Positions 8,660 through 17,783 of a stretch of 64,000 nucleotides of DNA are shown in pieces (positions within the stretch are counted from its first letter, which is position 1; every line of letters starts with the position of its first letter). The translations under genes were made by a program, and so were the position numbers. Source of the DNA: DTU032 sp964346175 (GTDB lineage: Bacteria; Bacillota; Clostridia; Saccharofermentanales; DTU023); the NCBI GenBank assembly GCA_964346175.1, contig CAYFTG010000005.1, positions 13,929-77,928 on the forward strand. Reading direction: 5' to 3'. The notes beneath the pieces were generated by a model. That model was not told the DNA's origin and did no database searches. It saw only the letters and a program-made list of their open reading frames with translations.

Positions 8660-10324
8660 TCAGCCGGAGAACATTGCTATTATCGCCAGCAGAGTTCCGG
8701 TAATACCTTCGCCTCCGAGTAAACCCGCAGAGACTAATTGCATCTTATTTTCCTGACCTGTGGTCTTCTTGCGTATGATTAACTCCAACACGCCACCTAA
8801 AAAGATCGGGATAGCCAAACCCGCACCGGTCAACAAGAGGCCGATGCCAATGATGGTGGCAGGGACTTTCAACAAGACGAGGACAATCCCGACTAGAGCT
8901 GCAATGATGAAAACCAGAGGATTGCCAATACCCGCGATCATGGCGGTAACACTTTGTGCTTGCGCCGCCGGTAGACCAAATTCCGGTCCAAAGCCACCAT
9001 AACGGCTAGCCAGAGCCACCAAGGCCAAGGTAGCAGTAATCGCACCGAAGAAACCACCGATAAATTCAACTAGTATTTGTGAAGAAGGAGCGGTTCCCAG
9101 CATTGAACCTGTTTTGAAATCGTTCATCAAGTCACCGGCGTAACCACAAGCGACAGCGACGATGGCAGCAACTAGGAAGGCATGATCTTGCTCAAGTGGT
9201 ACTAGGAGTCGAATCGCCAATAAGACCAAAATGCCAAAGATCTCCATAGGGTTGAGGCCGGTCTCGCCAGTAATTATGGCAGACATTGCACTGGCCAAGA
9301 ATACTCCTACTAGAAGTAGTAGGGAAACCGGAACGGAGAGTCCCAGCACTACTGAGAGAACAAAGGCGACTGCTACGGCTAGCAGACCAAGCGGTAAACG
9401 ACCTTTCTTGCGTACTTGGCTGAGATCGCCGGTTTCTTCTCTTGCCTGCTCGACTTCCGCTTCCTCTGTTTTCCTACTGCGCCAACTTCCGATTAAAGAC
9501 ACGACCAAAGTGGCCAGACCGGAGCCTACCATCAGACCGATAGCTGACATTTGGATAAAAGATGCAGCATCAGCAGCTGAGGCAAACCAGGCTAAGCTGA
9601 TCCCTATGCGATTGACCACAATGGCGCCGATAGCAGCACCTGAGAGCCACAAGGCAGTAGATTTGAAACCGATCAGGGAACCAATACCTATGGCCATGGG
9701 TGAAAGCTGAGCTGCGATGTTTACACCAAATACTGAAAAAGCTAAGATACCCGGGAAGAGCACGAATTGATCTCGCAAAAGCACAAAAACAGCTGCAAAG
9801 ATTAGAGCGCTGAACAAAACACGAGCTCTTTGACCACCCTCGTGTCCGGCTTTTAAGGTTTCAGCAGAAGCCTGCCCAATAGGGTAGGGAAGCTTCATTT
9901 GCTCAATGGCGCGCTTGCGGTAAAGGGCGCAGAGTAAAGTTCCTAGTACTACACCAATCAAGGCGACAATAAAAATCGTAAATCCGTATTCACCTAAGAG
10001 TGTCGTGTCGCTTCCTTCATCCGGAAGCGTCCAGACGCCGCTCATGAAAAGGCCGGGTATCGTAAATGCTAAACCCCCGGCTACCATGGCGCCGGCGGAC
10101 ATACTGGTTGAAGCAACGTTTACTTCACGCAAGTTTTTGCTCTTGAAAATTCGCATTAAAGTAAGTGACAGAACGGCCACGAAAACTGTCGGCCAAGGTA
10201 GAGCACTCATGCGCAAAGCGACATACATGGATGAAGCCGTCATGAGAATTGAGCCAAATATGGCCAATAGCAACGCTCGGACCGTGAAGTTTGGAAACAA
10301 GACTGAATTATTTTCCTTTTTCAT
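8660..10324 (-). CDS. OPT family oligopeptide transporter
   Basis: A very hydrophobic 554-residue protein with about 14-16 membrane helices. The N-terminal block FTVRALLLAIFGSILMTASS with YVALRMSALPWP, and the later YPIGQASAETLKAG and GDLMNDFKTGSML motifs, are typical of the prokaryotic OPT/YSL oligopeptide transporter family. It probably imports peptides with protons. A charged cytosolic loop lies near the middle (RSRKTEEAEVEQAREE). The start has TGAGGAG eight bases upstream. It is transcribed alone, divergent from hpf and convergent with the aldolase. Peptide uptake suits the amino-acid fermentation genes elsewhere in the window. Confidence 0.9.
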   Translation of the reverse strand: MKKENNSVLFPNFTVRALLLAIFGSILMTASSMYVALRMSALPWPTVFVAVLSLTLMRIFKSKNLREVNVASTSMSAGAMVAGGLAFTIPGLFMSGVWTLPDEGSDTTLLGEYGFTIFIVALIGVVLGTLLCALYRKRAIEQMKLPYPIGQASAETLKAGHEGGQRARVLFSALIFAAVFVLLRDQFVLFPGILAFSVFGVNIAAQLSPMAIGIGSLIGFKSTALWLSGAAIGAIVVNRIGISLAWFASAADAASFIQMSAIGLMVGSGLATLVVSLIGSWRSRKTEEAEVEQAREETGDLSQVRKKGRLPLGLLAVAVAFVLSVVLGLSVPVSLLLLVGVFLASAMSAIITGETGLNPMEIFGILVLLAIRLLVPLEQDHAFLVAAIVAVACGYAGDLMNDFKTGSMLGTAPSSQILVEFIGGFFGAITATLALVALASRYGGFGPEFGLPAAQAQSVTAMIAGIGNPLVFIIAALVGIVLVLLKVPATIIGIGLLLTGAGLAIPIFLGGVLELIIRKKTTGQENKMQLVSAGLLGGEGITGTLLAIIAMFSG

Positions 10325-10476
10325 TAGAGTCTCCTCAATATTCCTCTTTAAGAGTAGATACTAACACTAAAAATATTATCTGATCGAAACATTTTGACTG
10401 GCAAAAATCGAAATTCAATCTCTTTGTAGTATAAGCTCGATATAGTAATATATAGCTTTCTGGAGTGGAAGCTAAC

Positions 10477-10485
10477 TGCTATAAT
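10477..10485 (+). promoter_or_regulatory. Extended -10 promoter element of hpf
   Basis: TGCTATAAT is a perfect extended -10 located about 55 bases before the hpf start; no convincing -35 is present, as is common for extended -10 promoters. Confidence 0.5.
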
Positions 10486-10539
10486 ATAAGCACAATAAAT
10501 AAGCTTCCATTCACTTGGAAAGCGAAAGGAGCACTGCAA

Positions 10540-11082
10540 ATGCAATTAGAGATTTTTGGAAAAGATATTCGTGTCAGTGATCAGCAAAAAGAGAAAATCG
10601 AAGTAAAGTTGGGGAAATTCGATCGCTTTTTCGGCGATGAAGCACGTTGCGACGTGAAAATACAGCCCGAAGGCGACCAGGTACGCGCAGAGATAACTAT
10701 CAAAATACGTAGACATTTTTATCGCGCGGAGGCAGACGCCCCCGACTCAATTTCAGCTGTCGAACAGGCAATCAATAAGCTTGAACGCCAGATACGTAAA
10801 CAGAAATCTCGCATGAAGAAGCAGAAGAAAGAATATGCTTACATGAGAGACTTTTTTGCCAATGAGGAGTTTGCTGAACCGGAAGCAGAACCTCAGATGG
10901 AGATGGACATTATCCGTCGTAAGAGCTTTCAGATTGATCCTATGACCGCTGATGAAGCTATTATTCAAATGGAAATGCTGGGGCATTCCTTCTTACTCTT
11001 CCTGAGTGAGGAAAACCAAAAGGTTGCGCTGGTATACAAGCGTAACGACGGCAATTACGGTCTCATTGAACCGGAGTATTAA
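10540..11082 (+). CDS. hpf: Ribosome hibernation promoting factor, long form
   Basis: Binds the 30S subunit and dimerises 70S ribosomes into inactive 100S particles in slow growth. The first ~95 residues are the S30AE domain (MQLEIFGKDIRVSDQQ through the basic RKQKSRMKKQKKE helix). After a linker, the last ~60 residues (RRKSFQIDPMTADEAIIQME...) are the dimerisation domain that defines the long form found in Firmicutes. The frame is open back to 10465, but ATG 10540 has AAAGGAG eight bases upstream and matches the family start, giving 180 residues. pcrA begins on the base after the stop codon. Confidence 0.95.
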   Translation: MQLEIFGKDIRVSDQQKEKIEVKLGKFDRFFGDEARCDVKIQPEGDQVRAEITIKIRRHFYRAEADAPDSISAVEQAINKLERQIRKQKSRMKKQKKEYAYMRDFFANEEFAEPEAEPQMEMDIIRRKSFQIDPMTADEAIIQMEMLGHSFLLFLSEENQKVALVYKRNDGNYGLIEPEY

Positions 11083-13437
11083 GTGCAATCTAATCAAACT
11101 GATCCTTTAATAAATCAAAATACGGCGTCCGCTGCTACCGATGAAGCCTTATTGGCTAAACTCAATCCGGAGCAGCGGCGCGCTGTCCTAACAAGTGAAG
11201 GTCCGCTTCTAGTTCTGGCCGGAGCGGGTTCAGGCAAGACACGCGTTATTACGAGGCGTGTGGCTTGGCTCGTGCAGCATAAGGGTGTGCATCCTGCGCA
11301 GATTTTGGCCATCACCTTTACTAACAAAGCAGCTAATGAGATGAAGGAGCGTATTGCTTCTTTGATCGGCATTAAGGCGCGTGGAGCATGGATCGGAACC
11401 TTCCACTCCATGATGTTGCGCATTTTGCGCCGTCACGCTGAATTTCTCGGCTATCGACCGCAGTTCGCGATCTTCGATACAAGTGATCAAGAGCGAGTGA
11501 TGCGTGATGTTTTGGAAGAGTTGAACATTTCCAAACGGACCCTAACACCTCGAGAAGCTTTGAATCGAGTTGGTGGTTTCAAGAATAAAGGAATGAAACC
11601 CTCTGATGTGCGGAAAAACCATTCTTCTTATTTGGCTGCGGATCTGGCTGAGATCTACGAAAAATATCAAAAGGCTTTGTTCGAACGTAATGCGATGGAT
11701 TTCGACGATATCCTCTTGCAGACACTGGAGCTTTTCGCTCAGCAGAAACATATTCTGTCTCAGTATCAGCATCAATTTCGCTATATCTTAGTAGACGAAT
11801 ATCAGGATACTAATAGAGTGCAGTACGATCTCGTATTGCTCTTGGCTGCGCAGCACAAGAACCTCTGCGTGGTCGGAGATGATGACCAATCGATCTATTC
11901 CTTCCGCGGAGCCGATGTGCAAAACATTCTCGATTTTGAAAAAGATTTTCCCGACGCCACGATTATTCGCTTGGAGCAAAATTATCGCTCTACCTCAGTG
12001 ATCTTGGCTGCGGCCAATAATATTATTCAGGAAAACACCGAGCGTAAGCATAAGCGCTTGTGGACTGCCATCGATGGCGGCGCACCTATCATGGTCTACA
12101 GCGCCGACGATCATTTCGACGAAGCTCGCTTTGTCGCCCGCGACATCGCCAGAAGACTCGAAGCTGATGACACACCTAAAGAGCAGTCGTTTGCGATTCT
12201 ATACAGGATGAACGCCTTGTCCAGAAATATTGAATATGCTTTGCGCGAAAGTCAGATCAATTACCACATTTACGGCGGCACCCGCTTCTACGATAGACGC
12301 GAAATCAAGGATGTAACGGCCTATTTAAGACTAATCATGACGCCGGAAGACGACGTGGCCTTCCGCCGAGCGATACAGGTGCCGCGACGCGGCATCGGCG
12401 AAGTTACCATCGAACGCATTAATGCACTGGCCGGAGAACACGGCGTCAGCATGTTGGAAATTTCCCGTAACGCTTCTGCCTACGAGGATTTATCGCGGGC
12501 AGCAGGTCGCGTTGCCGGATTTGCACAGTTGATCGATACTCTCAGAGCAAAACTGGAAGAGGCTGACGAGAATATGACTCTGGCCGATTTCATTAATTTA
12601 GTAGAGAATCGTTCCGGTATGATTGCTGCCTTGAGGGAAGAAGCTGAGCGCGGCAATGCAGAGGCACCTTCTCGCCTGGAAAACCTGCAGGAACTCTTGT
12701 CTGACGCTTTGGAGTTTGAAGCCAATCTCTTGCGTGAAGACGAGGAGGGAGTTTTCTTTGATCCCTTCTACGAGGAAGAAGATTTAGAACTTACTCCATT
12801 GACAGTTTTGCAAAGTTTCCTTGAGCGTACGGCTTTATATACGGATCAAGATACTGAAGAAGAGGAACCGCAAGTCAGCTTAATGACCATACACAGCGCC
12901 AAGGGTCTTGAATTCGACGTGGTCTACTTGATCGGCGCGGAGGAGAACATCTTTCCCAGTTCGCGCTGTTTCGAAAGCCCGGAGGGTCTGGAAGAAGAGC
13001 GCCGTCTTGCTTATGTAGCTGTCACGCGAGCAAAGAAAGAGCTGCTGATGACAACAGCAAGTAACCGGCTGCTTTTTGGTTCGACACAATACAATATGCC
13101 GTCTCGCTTTATCGAATCGATTCCGGAGGATCTGATTCAGAGGCGTGGTACAGCTGCGCAAAAACGTGACTATGCTTCCGTCTCCAAGCGCAGTGAGCGC
13201 AATTTGTTTGCCTCTATTGTGGGTCAAAAGGCAGAGCGCATTGAGCAAAGCAGCGAGAAAAGCGGTGGCTTAGACCCGCAGGATCTGGCGATTGGTGATA
13301 AAATTAGGCATGCCAGCTTTGGTCTGGGCGAGATACGCAAGATCACGACTGTTGGCAAAGATGCCATTCTGACGATCGATTTCGATGGTGTTGTGAAGAG
13401 ATTTATGGCGAGCCAGTCTTTCCTGACGAAAGAATAG
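11083..13437 (+). CDS. pcrA: ATP-dependent DNA helicase PcrA/UvrD
   Basis: Superfamily 1A 3'-5' helicase used in nucleotide excision repair, in removing RecA and in resolving replication conflicts. Walker A is AGAGSGKT (Lys52), Walker B lies in VDEYQDTN, motif III is GDDDQSIYSFRGAD, and motifs V and VI (MTIHSAKGLEF and the VTRAKK segment) follow. At 784 residues it is slightly longer than average. A tudor-like tail (HASFGLGEIRKI) is typical of PcrA. The start is GTG, directly abutting the hpf stop, with GGAG inside the end of hpf. Confidence 0.95.
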   Translation: MQSNQTDPLINQNTASAATDEALLAKLNPEQRRAVLTSEGPLLVLAGAGSGKTRVITRRVAWLVQHKGVHPAQILAITFTNKAANEMKERIASLIGIKARGAWIGTFHSMMLRILRRHAEFLGYRPQFAIFDTSDQERVMRDVLEELNISKRTLTPREALNRVGGFKNKGMKPSDVRKNHSSYLAADLAEIYEKYQKALFERNAMDFDDILLQTLELFAQQKHILSQYQHQFRYILVDEYQDTNRVQYDLVLLLAAQHKNLCVVGDDDQSIYSFRGADVQNILDFEKDFPDATIIRLEQNYRSTSVILAAANNIIQENTERKHKRLWTAIDGGAPIMVYSADDHFDEARFVARDIARRLEADDTPKEQSFAILYRMNALSRNIEYALRESQINYHIYGGTRFYDRREIKDVTAYLRLIMTPEDDVAFRRAIQVPRRGIGEVTIERINALAGEHGVSMLEISRNASAYEDLSRAAGRVAGFAQLIDTLRAKLEEADENMTLADFINLVENRSGMIAALREEAERGNAEAPSRLENLQELLSDALEFEANLLREDEEGVFFDPFYEEEDLELTPLTVLQSFLERTALYTDQDTEEEEPQVSLMTIHSAKGLEFDVVYLIGAEENIFPSSRCFESPEGLEEERRLAYVAVTRAKKELLMTTASNRLLFGSTQYNMPSRFIESIPEDLIQRRGTAAQKRDYASVSKRSERNLFASIVGQKAERIEQSSEKSGGLDPQDLAIGDKIRHASFGLGEIRKITTVGKDAILTIDFDGVVKRFMASQSFLTKE

Positions 13438-13450
13438 AGAAGAGAAACAC

Positions 13451-14617
13451 ATGAGTGAAAGACAAGAAACTTTTTTCGACAGCAAGCCCCGTGCGAAAAC
13501 GATCCGTGAGATCAAAGAAGAGCGCGAGAAAGAGAATTTATCTCCTTTCGCTCAGCTGTCGGCCGAAAGCCGAGGCCGCCTAAAGCCCGAAGAACAATGT
13601 ACGGTGCGTACGATCTATGAACGTGACGTGGGGCGCATCATTTATTCTTTGCCCTTCCGCCGACTTCGGCACAAAACACAGGTCTTTTTCAACCCGCAAA
13701 ACGATCATGTCTGCACACGCATGGAGCATGTGCTCTATGTTAGTTATCTAGCTGAAGTGATTGGTAGTGCTCTGAATCTGAACACTCCCTTGATCCGAGC
13801 AATTGCTATGGGCCATGATCTAGGACACGCACCCTTTGGCCATTCCGGCGAGCGCGTACTGAATGAATTGATCCAACAGTACGGTGGCGAGTTCACATTC
13901 CAGCATGAGCTGCATAGTCTGCGAGTGGTAGATCTTTTGGCAGATAATAAAGAAAAAGCCGGCCTCAATCTCAGTTTCGAAGTTCGCGACGGTATCGTCT
14001 CTCATTGTGGTGAAGAGTACGGTGAGTATATCTTGCGTCCGGATCGTGAAAAAACTGAAGAGGACCTTCTGCAAACAAAGGCAGGGAAGACCATGCCCGC
14101 TACATTAGAAGCCTGTGTGGTTCGCCTCTGTGATCGCATAGCATACGTGGGACGGGACATTGAAGATGCGGAGCGTTCGAACCTTCTGTCTTTTGCTGAG
14201 TTGCCGCAAGATCTGCGAGCAAGCTTGGGCGAAAATAATAGCGATATTGTTAATACCTTGGTACAGGACGTAATTATCAATAGTGGCGATACGGACGCCG
14301 TCTGTCTGTCGCCTGAGCTGGGCGCAGCACTCAAAAAACTGACCGAAATTAACGTAACCCGTATTTACAATTCGACTAAAGTACGTCGCTTTGAACGTGA
14401 AGCGGAGAATATTATCGAAGGTCTTTTCGAGCACTTTCTAAAGCTGACACGAACGATGCCGCAAGATCGCTACGACGAGAATAGCCAGAAGTTCTTTGAG
14501 TTTTACAGTCAGCATAAAGAGTTTTATGCTTCTCCTGTACGCAAGATAGTGGATTATATTGCCGGCATGACGGATTCATATGCTCGGCGGGTCTTTTCGG
14601 CAATTTATCAATTATAG
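13451..14617 (+). CDS. dgt: dGTPase-like HD-domain triphosphohydrolase
   Basis: HD-superfamily enzyme of the deoxyguanosinetriphosphate triphosphohydrolase family, releasing triphosphate from dNTPs. The conserved YERDVGRIIYSLPFRRL block, the metal-binding His93 in RMEH and His122-Asp123 in GHDLGHAPFGHSGE are intact. The length of 388 residues fits the shorter Gram-positive type. The gene is 13 bases downstream of pcrA and 12 bases upstream of another HD nucleotidase, suggesting a nucleotide-pool and DNA-repair operon. Confidence 0.92.
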   Translation: MSERQETFFDSKPRAKTIREIKEEREKENLSPFAQLSAESRGRLKPEEQCTVRTIYERDVGRIIYSLPFRRLRHKTQVFFNPQNDHVCTRMEHVLYVSYLAEVIGSALNLNTPLIRAIAMGHDLGHAPFGHSGERVLNELIQQYGGEFTFQHELHSLRVVDLLADNKEKAGLNLSFEVRDGIVSHCGEEYGEYILRPDREKTEEDLLQTKAGKTMPATLEACVVRLCDRIAYVGRDIEDAERSNLLSFAELPQDLRASLGENNSDIVNTLVQDVIINSGDTDAVCLSPELGAALKKLTEINVTRIYNSTKVRRFEREAENIIEGLFEHFLKLTRTMPQDRYDENSQKFFEFYSQHKEFYASPVRKIVDYIAGMTDSYARRVFSAIYQL

Positions 14618-14629
14618 GGGGAAGGTGCA

Positions 14630-15232
14630 ATGTCTACTGTTTTTTTTGCAATGATGCATCGCCTGAAATATATTCAGCGCTGGGGCTTGATGCGCAATAC
14701 GGAAGCGGAGAATGTTCAGGAACATTCGCATGAAGTTGCTATCATCGCTCATGCTCTGGCCATTTTGCGCCAGAACAAATTTTCCGAGGGTAGAATCTGC
14801 CCTGACCCGGACTATGTGGCCACCTTGGCTCTCTATCATGACGCATCTGAGATTATTACCGGCGATTTGCCTTCTCCCATCAAATATCATAATGACCCGC
14901 TGCGCGAGAGTTACAAAGCGATTGAAGAAGAAGCAGCTCAAAGACTTTTGCGTATGTTACCCGAAGAGTTACAGCCTCTTTACGAAAAGTATCTGACTCC
15001 TCCTGACGACGAGGTGACCCGCGAAGCGTTAATTCTGATTAAAGCTGCCGATCGCTTTTCCGCTTGTATCAAATGCTTAGACGAATTCAAGGTGGGCAAC
15101 AAGGAGTTTGCACACGCTTACATGGACATTAAGCAGCGTTTGCTAGATTTGGACTTACCGGAGGTCAGCTGGTTTGCTGACAATGCTCTGGAGGCTTATT
15201 CTGCTTCCTTGGATGAATTAAGCGCCCTTTAG
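14630..15232 (+). CDS. yfbR: YfbR-type 5'-deoxynucleotidase
   Basis: HD-domain phosphohydrolase like E. coli YfbR, which dephosphorylates deoxynucleoside 5'-monophosphates. Catalytic and metal residues are visible: the arginine of RWGLMRN (Arg17), His34 in the EHSHEV motif, His70-Asp71 with Glu74 in YHDASEIITGDLPSPIKY. Length 200 residues matches the family. GGGGGAAGG precedes the ATG. It is the last gene of the hpf-pcrA-dgt-yfbR run. Confidence 0.9.
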   Translation: MSTVFFAMMHRLKYIQRWGLMRNTEAENVQEHSHEVAIIAHALAILRQNKFSEGRICPDPDYVATLALYHDASEIITGDLPSPIKYHNDPLRESYKAIEEEAAQRLLRMLPEELQPLYEKYLTPPDDEVTREALILIKAADRFSACIKCLDEFKVGNKEFAHAYMDIKQRLLDLDLPEVSWFADNALEAYSASLDELSAL

Positions 15233-15274
15233 TTTTCAAATATTACCTTCACGTGACAGCAAGGTTAAATTGAA

Positions 15275-15304
15275 TTGACAATGAACGTGTGAAACCGCTA
15301 TTCT
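15275..15304 (+). promoter_or_regulatory. Probable promoter of the dockerin/cohesin genes
   Basis: TTGACA (15275-15280) and TATTCT (15299-15304) are 18 bases apart. This would give a leader of about 150 bases before the TTG start at 15466. The leader contains a small hairpin (CAGTTT/AAACTG) but no riboswitch I recognise. Confidence 0.55.
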
Positions 15305-15465
15305 ACATAGCTTTCAGCAGTTTGTGCTAAACTGAAATTCACGAATATTTCAAATTATTTTTTTAGATAATGCGTATGCATGAATATGCAAAATACTGTT
15401 GAAGCTGTTTCGTTACCGGAGCTAGTTCGTTGGAGTGTTCGTGGATTTGTGGAAGGAGACGGGTT

Positions 15466-17763
15466 TTGAGGTATCGCAAAGTCGAAAATTTGCTGAGATT
15501 TCGCAATCCGAAACGTCGGGATTCTAGGCTTTTCTATCGCGTTGCAGTCCTGCTTCTTATTCTGTTGCTCTTAATTTCTCCATTGAGTGGGTTGCTTGTT
15601 AATGCTGATGATACAGAGAGCGAATCTGAAACTTCCGCGACCGAAAATGAAACTGAGACAGTAGCTGAAACTGAAGGCACGATCGAAGAAGGTTCTATTA
15701 CTGTTCAAACTGCAGAACTAATCATAAATAAGTACGGCAAAATAGGAATTTACGCGACAAATTTGCGTTCAGGTCCTGGCACTACGTATGACACTATTAC
15801 AACTCTGCCCGCTCATCGGGAAGTTGAAGTCATTAAACGAGTCAATGGGTCTAATGTTTCCGGCTCCAATTACTGGTACTTAATCAAACCCACGAACACA
15901 AATCTACAAGGTTATGTAGCGGAGTCCTTACTTGTCATCTCTGATACACCTATAACTGATCCTGATCCTGTTGATCCGAATACTGACTTTGAGAAATATC
16001 TTGACCAGCAGGGTTTCCCGGAATCATACCGACCTGCTTTGAGAACTTTGCATGCCAAATACCCCAGTTGGATATTCACAGCTTCCCACCCCATTAATGC
16101 AAATGGTACTCCGATGAAGTGGAGTACCGTCATGTCTTATGAAACCGATCTTGGTCGCGCAAATTCTGTTCCAGCTTCATATCCCGTGGCACAACGCTCC
16201 TTTGATAAGGGTGCTTATAACTACAAAACTGATACTTGGAAAGCAGCCGATGCCGGCTTTGTTTACGCTAGTCCTGAAATAATTGCATATTATTTGGATC
16301 CGCGCAATTTCCTCAACGAGCAACAAATTTTTCAATTCGAAAATTTAGGTTACAATTCTCAAGTCCAAACGCGGGAAGATGTAGCGAATAGTTTAAAGGG
16401 CAGTTTTATGGCAGACGGCAAAACTGTGTCCATTGTTGACAGGCAAGGCACTGCGCGGGACATGCTGTATCCCGATATATTTCTAGAAGCTGCAGAATGG
16501 AGTAAAGCCAGCCCGATCTTTTTAGCCAAGCGATCCTTACAGGAGGTCGGTCGAAATGGTTCTGATGCGGTTAGCGGAACTGTGAGTGGGTACGAAGGTA
16601 TTTATAATTATTACAATATTGGTTCATACTCGGGTACCAACCCGATTAGAAACGGTTTGCAGTATGCCAAGTACGGCTCGGCACGTGAACCGGATAAGCT
16701 TACAGCAAATGAGAAAAACCTTTATTTGCTTCCCTGGACTAATCCGTATCTGTCAATAGTTGGCGGAGCCCGCTGGATTAGTGAAGGCTACATTAATGCC
16801 GGTCAAAATACAGCTTATTACCAAAAGTGGAATATTGACTATGCCCACAAATATGGACCTTGGTGGCATCAATACATGGGTAATGTCGTCGCTCCAACCT
16901 CGGAAGGCAATGCGGTTTATAGCACATATAAGGATCAGGGTTTATTGAATGAAAAGCATGAGTTTATTATCCCGGTTCTTGCAGAGATGCCTGCCAAAGC
17001 TTCGCCTCTTCCGACTGATAATCGCAGTCGCAACAACTGGCTGAAGAGTATCAGTGTATCTTCAGGAGTATTGAAACCGGCCTTCGATCCCGAAGTTAAC
17101 AATTATACCGTCACAGTAGCGCAAGGCGTTTCAAACTTTGTCGTAAATGCTTCTGCCTATCACAGTGCGGCCAAAATTCAAGGCAACGGAACTTATGGTC
17201 TGAATTTTGGAGAAAACACCATTCAAGTTCAAGCCACTTCTGAACGCGGTGATGTGCGCAACTACTATATCAAGGTGACGCGGGAAGGCGACGGTTCGGG
17301 TGGAGGCGATGAACGACCGGAAGCGATCTTGACCAGCAGCACCTTGGATGTCGGCTCGGCTTATGTTTCTAATGCTGCGCCGGAGCAGAATAAGAATACT
17401 GTTGAATATTTAAGTAGCAACCTGAATGTCCCTGCCGGCTACAAGCTAGTGATTTCAGATTCTAGTGGGAAAGTTGTGACCTCAGGTCTAGTCGGAACCG
17501 GAGCCAAATTATCTCTGCACTATCAGAATGAGAGTAAGTCCATGCGAGATTATTATTTGCTGATATATGGCGATGCTTCGGGCGATGGAAGGATTAACTC
17601 ACATGACTCAATATTTATACGAAGGGCTATATTAGGGCTTTTTGAACCTTCCCAACTAGAAAAACTTGCCATGGATGTGACTAGGGACGGACAAATTAAC
17701 TCACACGATTCTATAGGAGTACGTAGGCACATTCTTGATCTTGAGTCTGTAAAACAAAATTAA
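15466..17763 (+). CDS. Secreted cell-wall glucosaminidase with SH3b, cadherin-like and dockerin domains
   Basis: A 765-residue exported protein. It has a basic N-terminus and a hydrophobic signal segment (about residues 25-45), then an acidic Ser/Thr/Glu linker. Next come a bacterial SH3 domain (about 90-150), an endo-beta-N-acetylglucosaminidase module of the LytD type (about 165-500), a cadherin-like beta sandwich (about 520-605) and a C-terminal type I dockerin (about 700-760). The glucosaminidase module includes FLAKRSLQEVG with a probable catalytic Glu. The dockerin has two calcium loops (GDGRINSHDS and RDGQINSHDS), each followed by RR. TTG 15466 is chosen over the upstream TTG 15430 because AAGGAGA lies seven bases before it. 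The cohesin gene follows 20 bases downstream. Confidence 0.88.
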   Translation: MRYRKVENLLRFRNPKRRDSRLFYRVAVLLLILLLLISPLSGLLVNADDTESESETSATENETETVAETEGTIEEGSITVQTAELIINKYGKIGIYATNLRSGPGTTYDTITTLPAHREVEVIKRVNGSNVSGSNYWYLIKPTNTNLQGYVAESLLVISDTPITDPDPVDPNTDFEKYLDQQGFPESYRPALRTLHAKYPSWIFTASHPINANGTPMKWSTVMSYETDLGRANSVPASYPVAQRSFDKGAYNYKTDTWKAADAGFVYASPEIIAYYLDPRNFLNEQQIFQFENLGYNSQVQTREDVANSLKGSFMADGKTVSIVDRQGTARDMLYPDIFLEAAEWSKASPIFLAKRSLQEVGRNGSDAVSGTVSGYEGIYNYYNIGSYSGTNPIRNGLQYAKYGSAREPDKLTANEKNLYLLPWTNPYLSIVGGARWISEGYINAGQNTAYYQKWNIDYAHKYGPWWHQYMGNVVAPTSEGNAVYSTYKDQGLLNEKHEFIIPVLAEMPAKASPLPTDNRSRNNWLKSISVSSGVLKPAFDPEVNNYTVTVAQGVSNFVVNASAYHSAAKIQGNGTYGLNFGENTIQVQATSERGDVRNYYIKVTREGDGSGGGDERPEAILTSSTLDVGSAYVSNAAPEQNKNTVEYLSSNLNVPAGYKLVISDSSGKVVTSGLVGTGAKLSLHYQNESKSMRDYYLLIYGDASGDGRINSHDSIFIRRAILGLFEPSQLEKLAMDVTRDGQINSHDSIGVRRHILDLESVKQN

Positions 17764-17783
17764 TTATTTTAAAGAGGCAAAAT

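Noticed and set aside
15430..15465. Upstream TTG start for the dockerin glucosaminidase
   Set aside because: It lacks a ribosome site, and the extra residues (ECSWICG) come from the region holding the AAGGAG of the real start.
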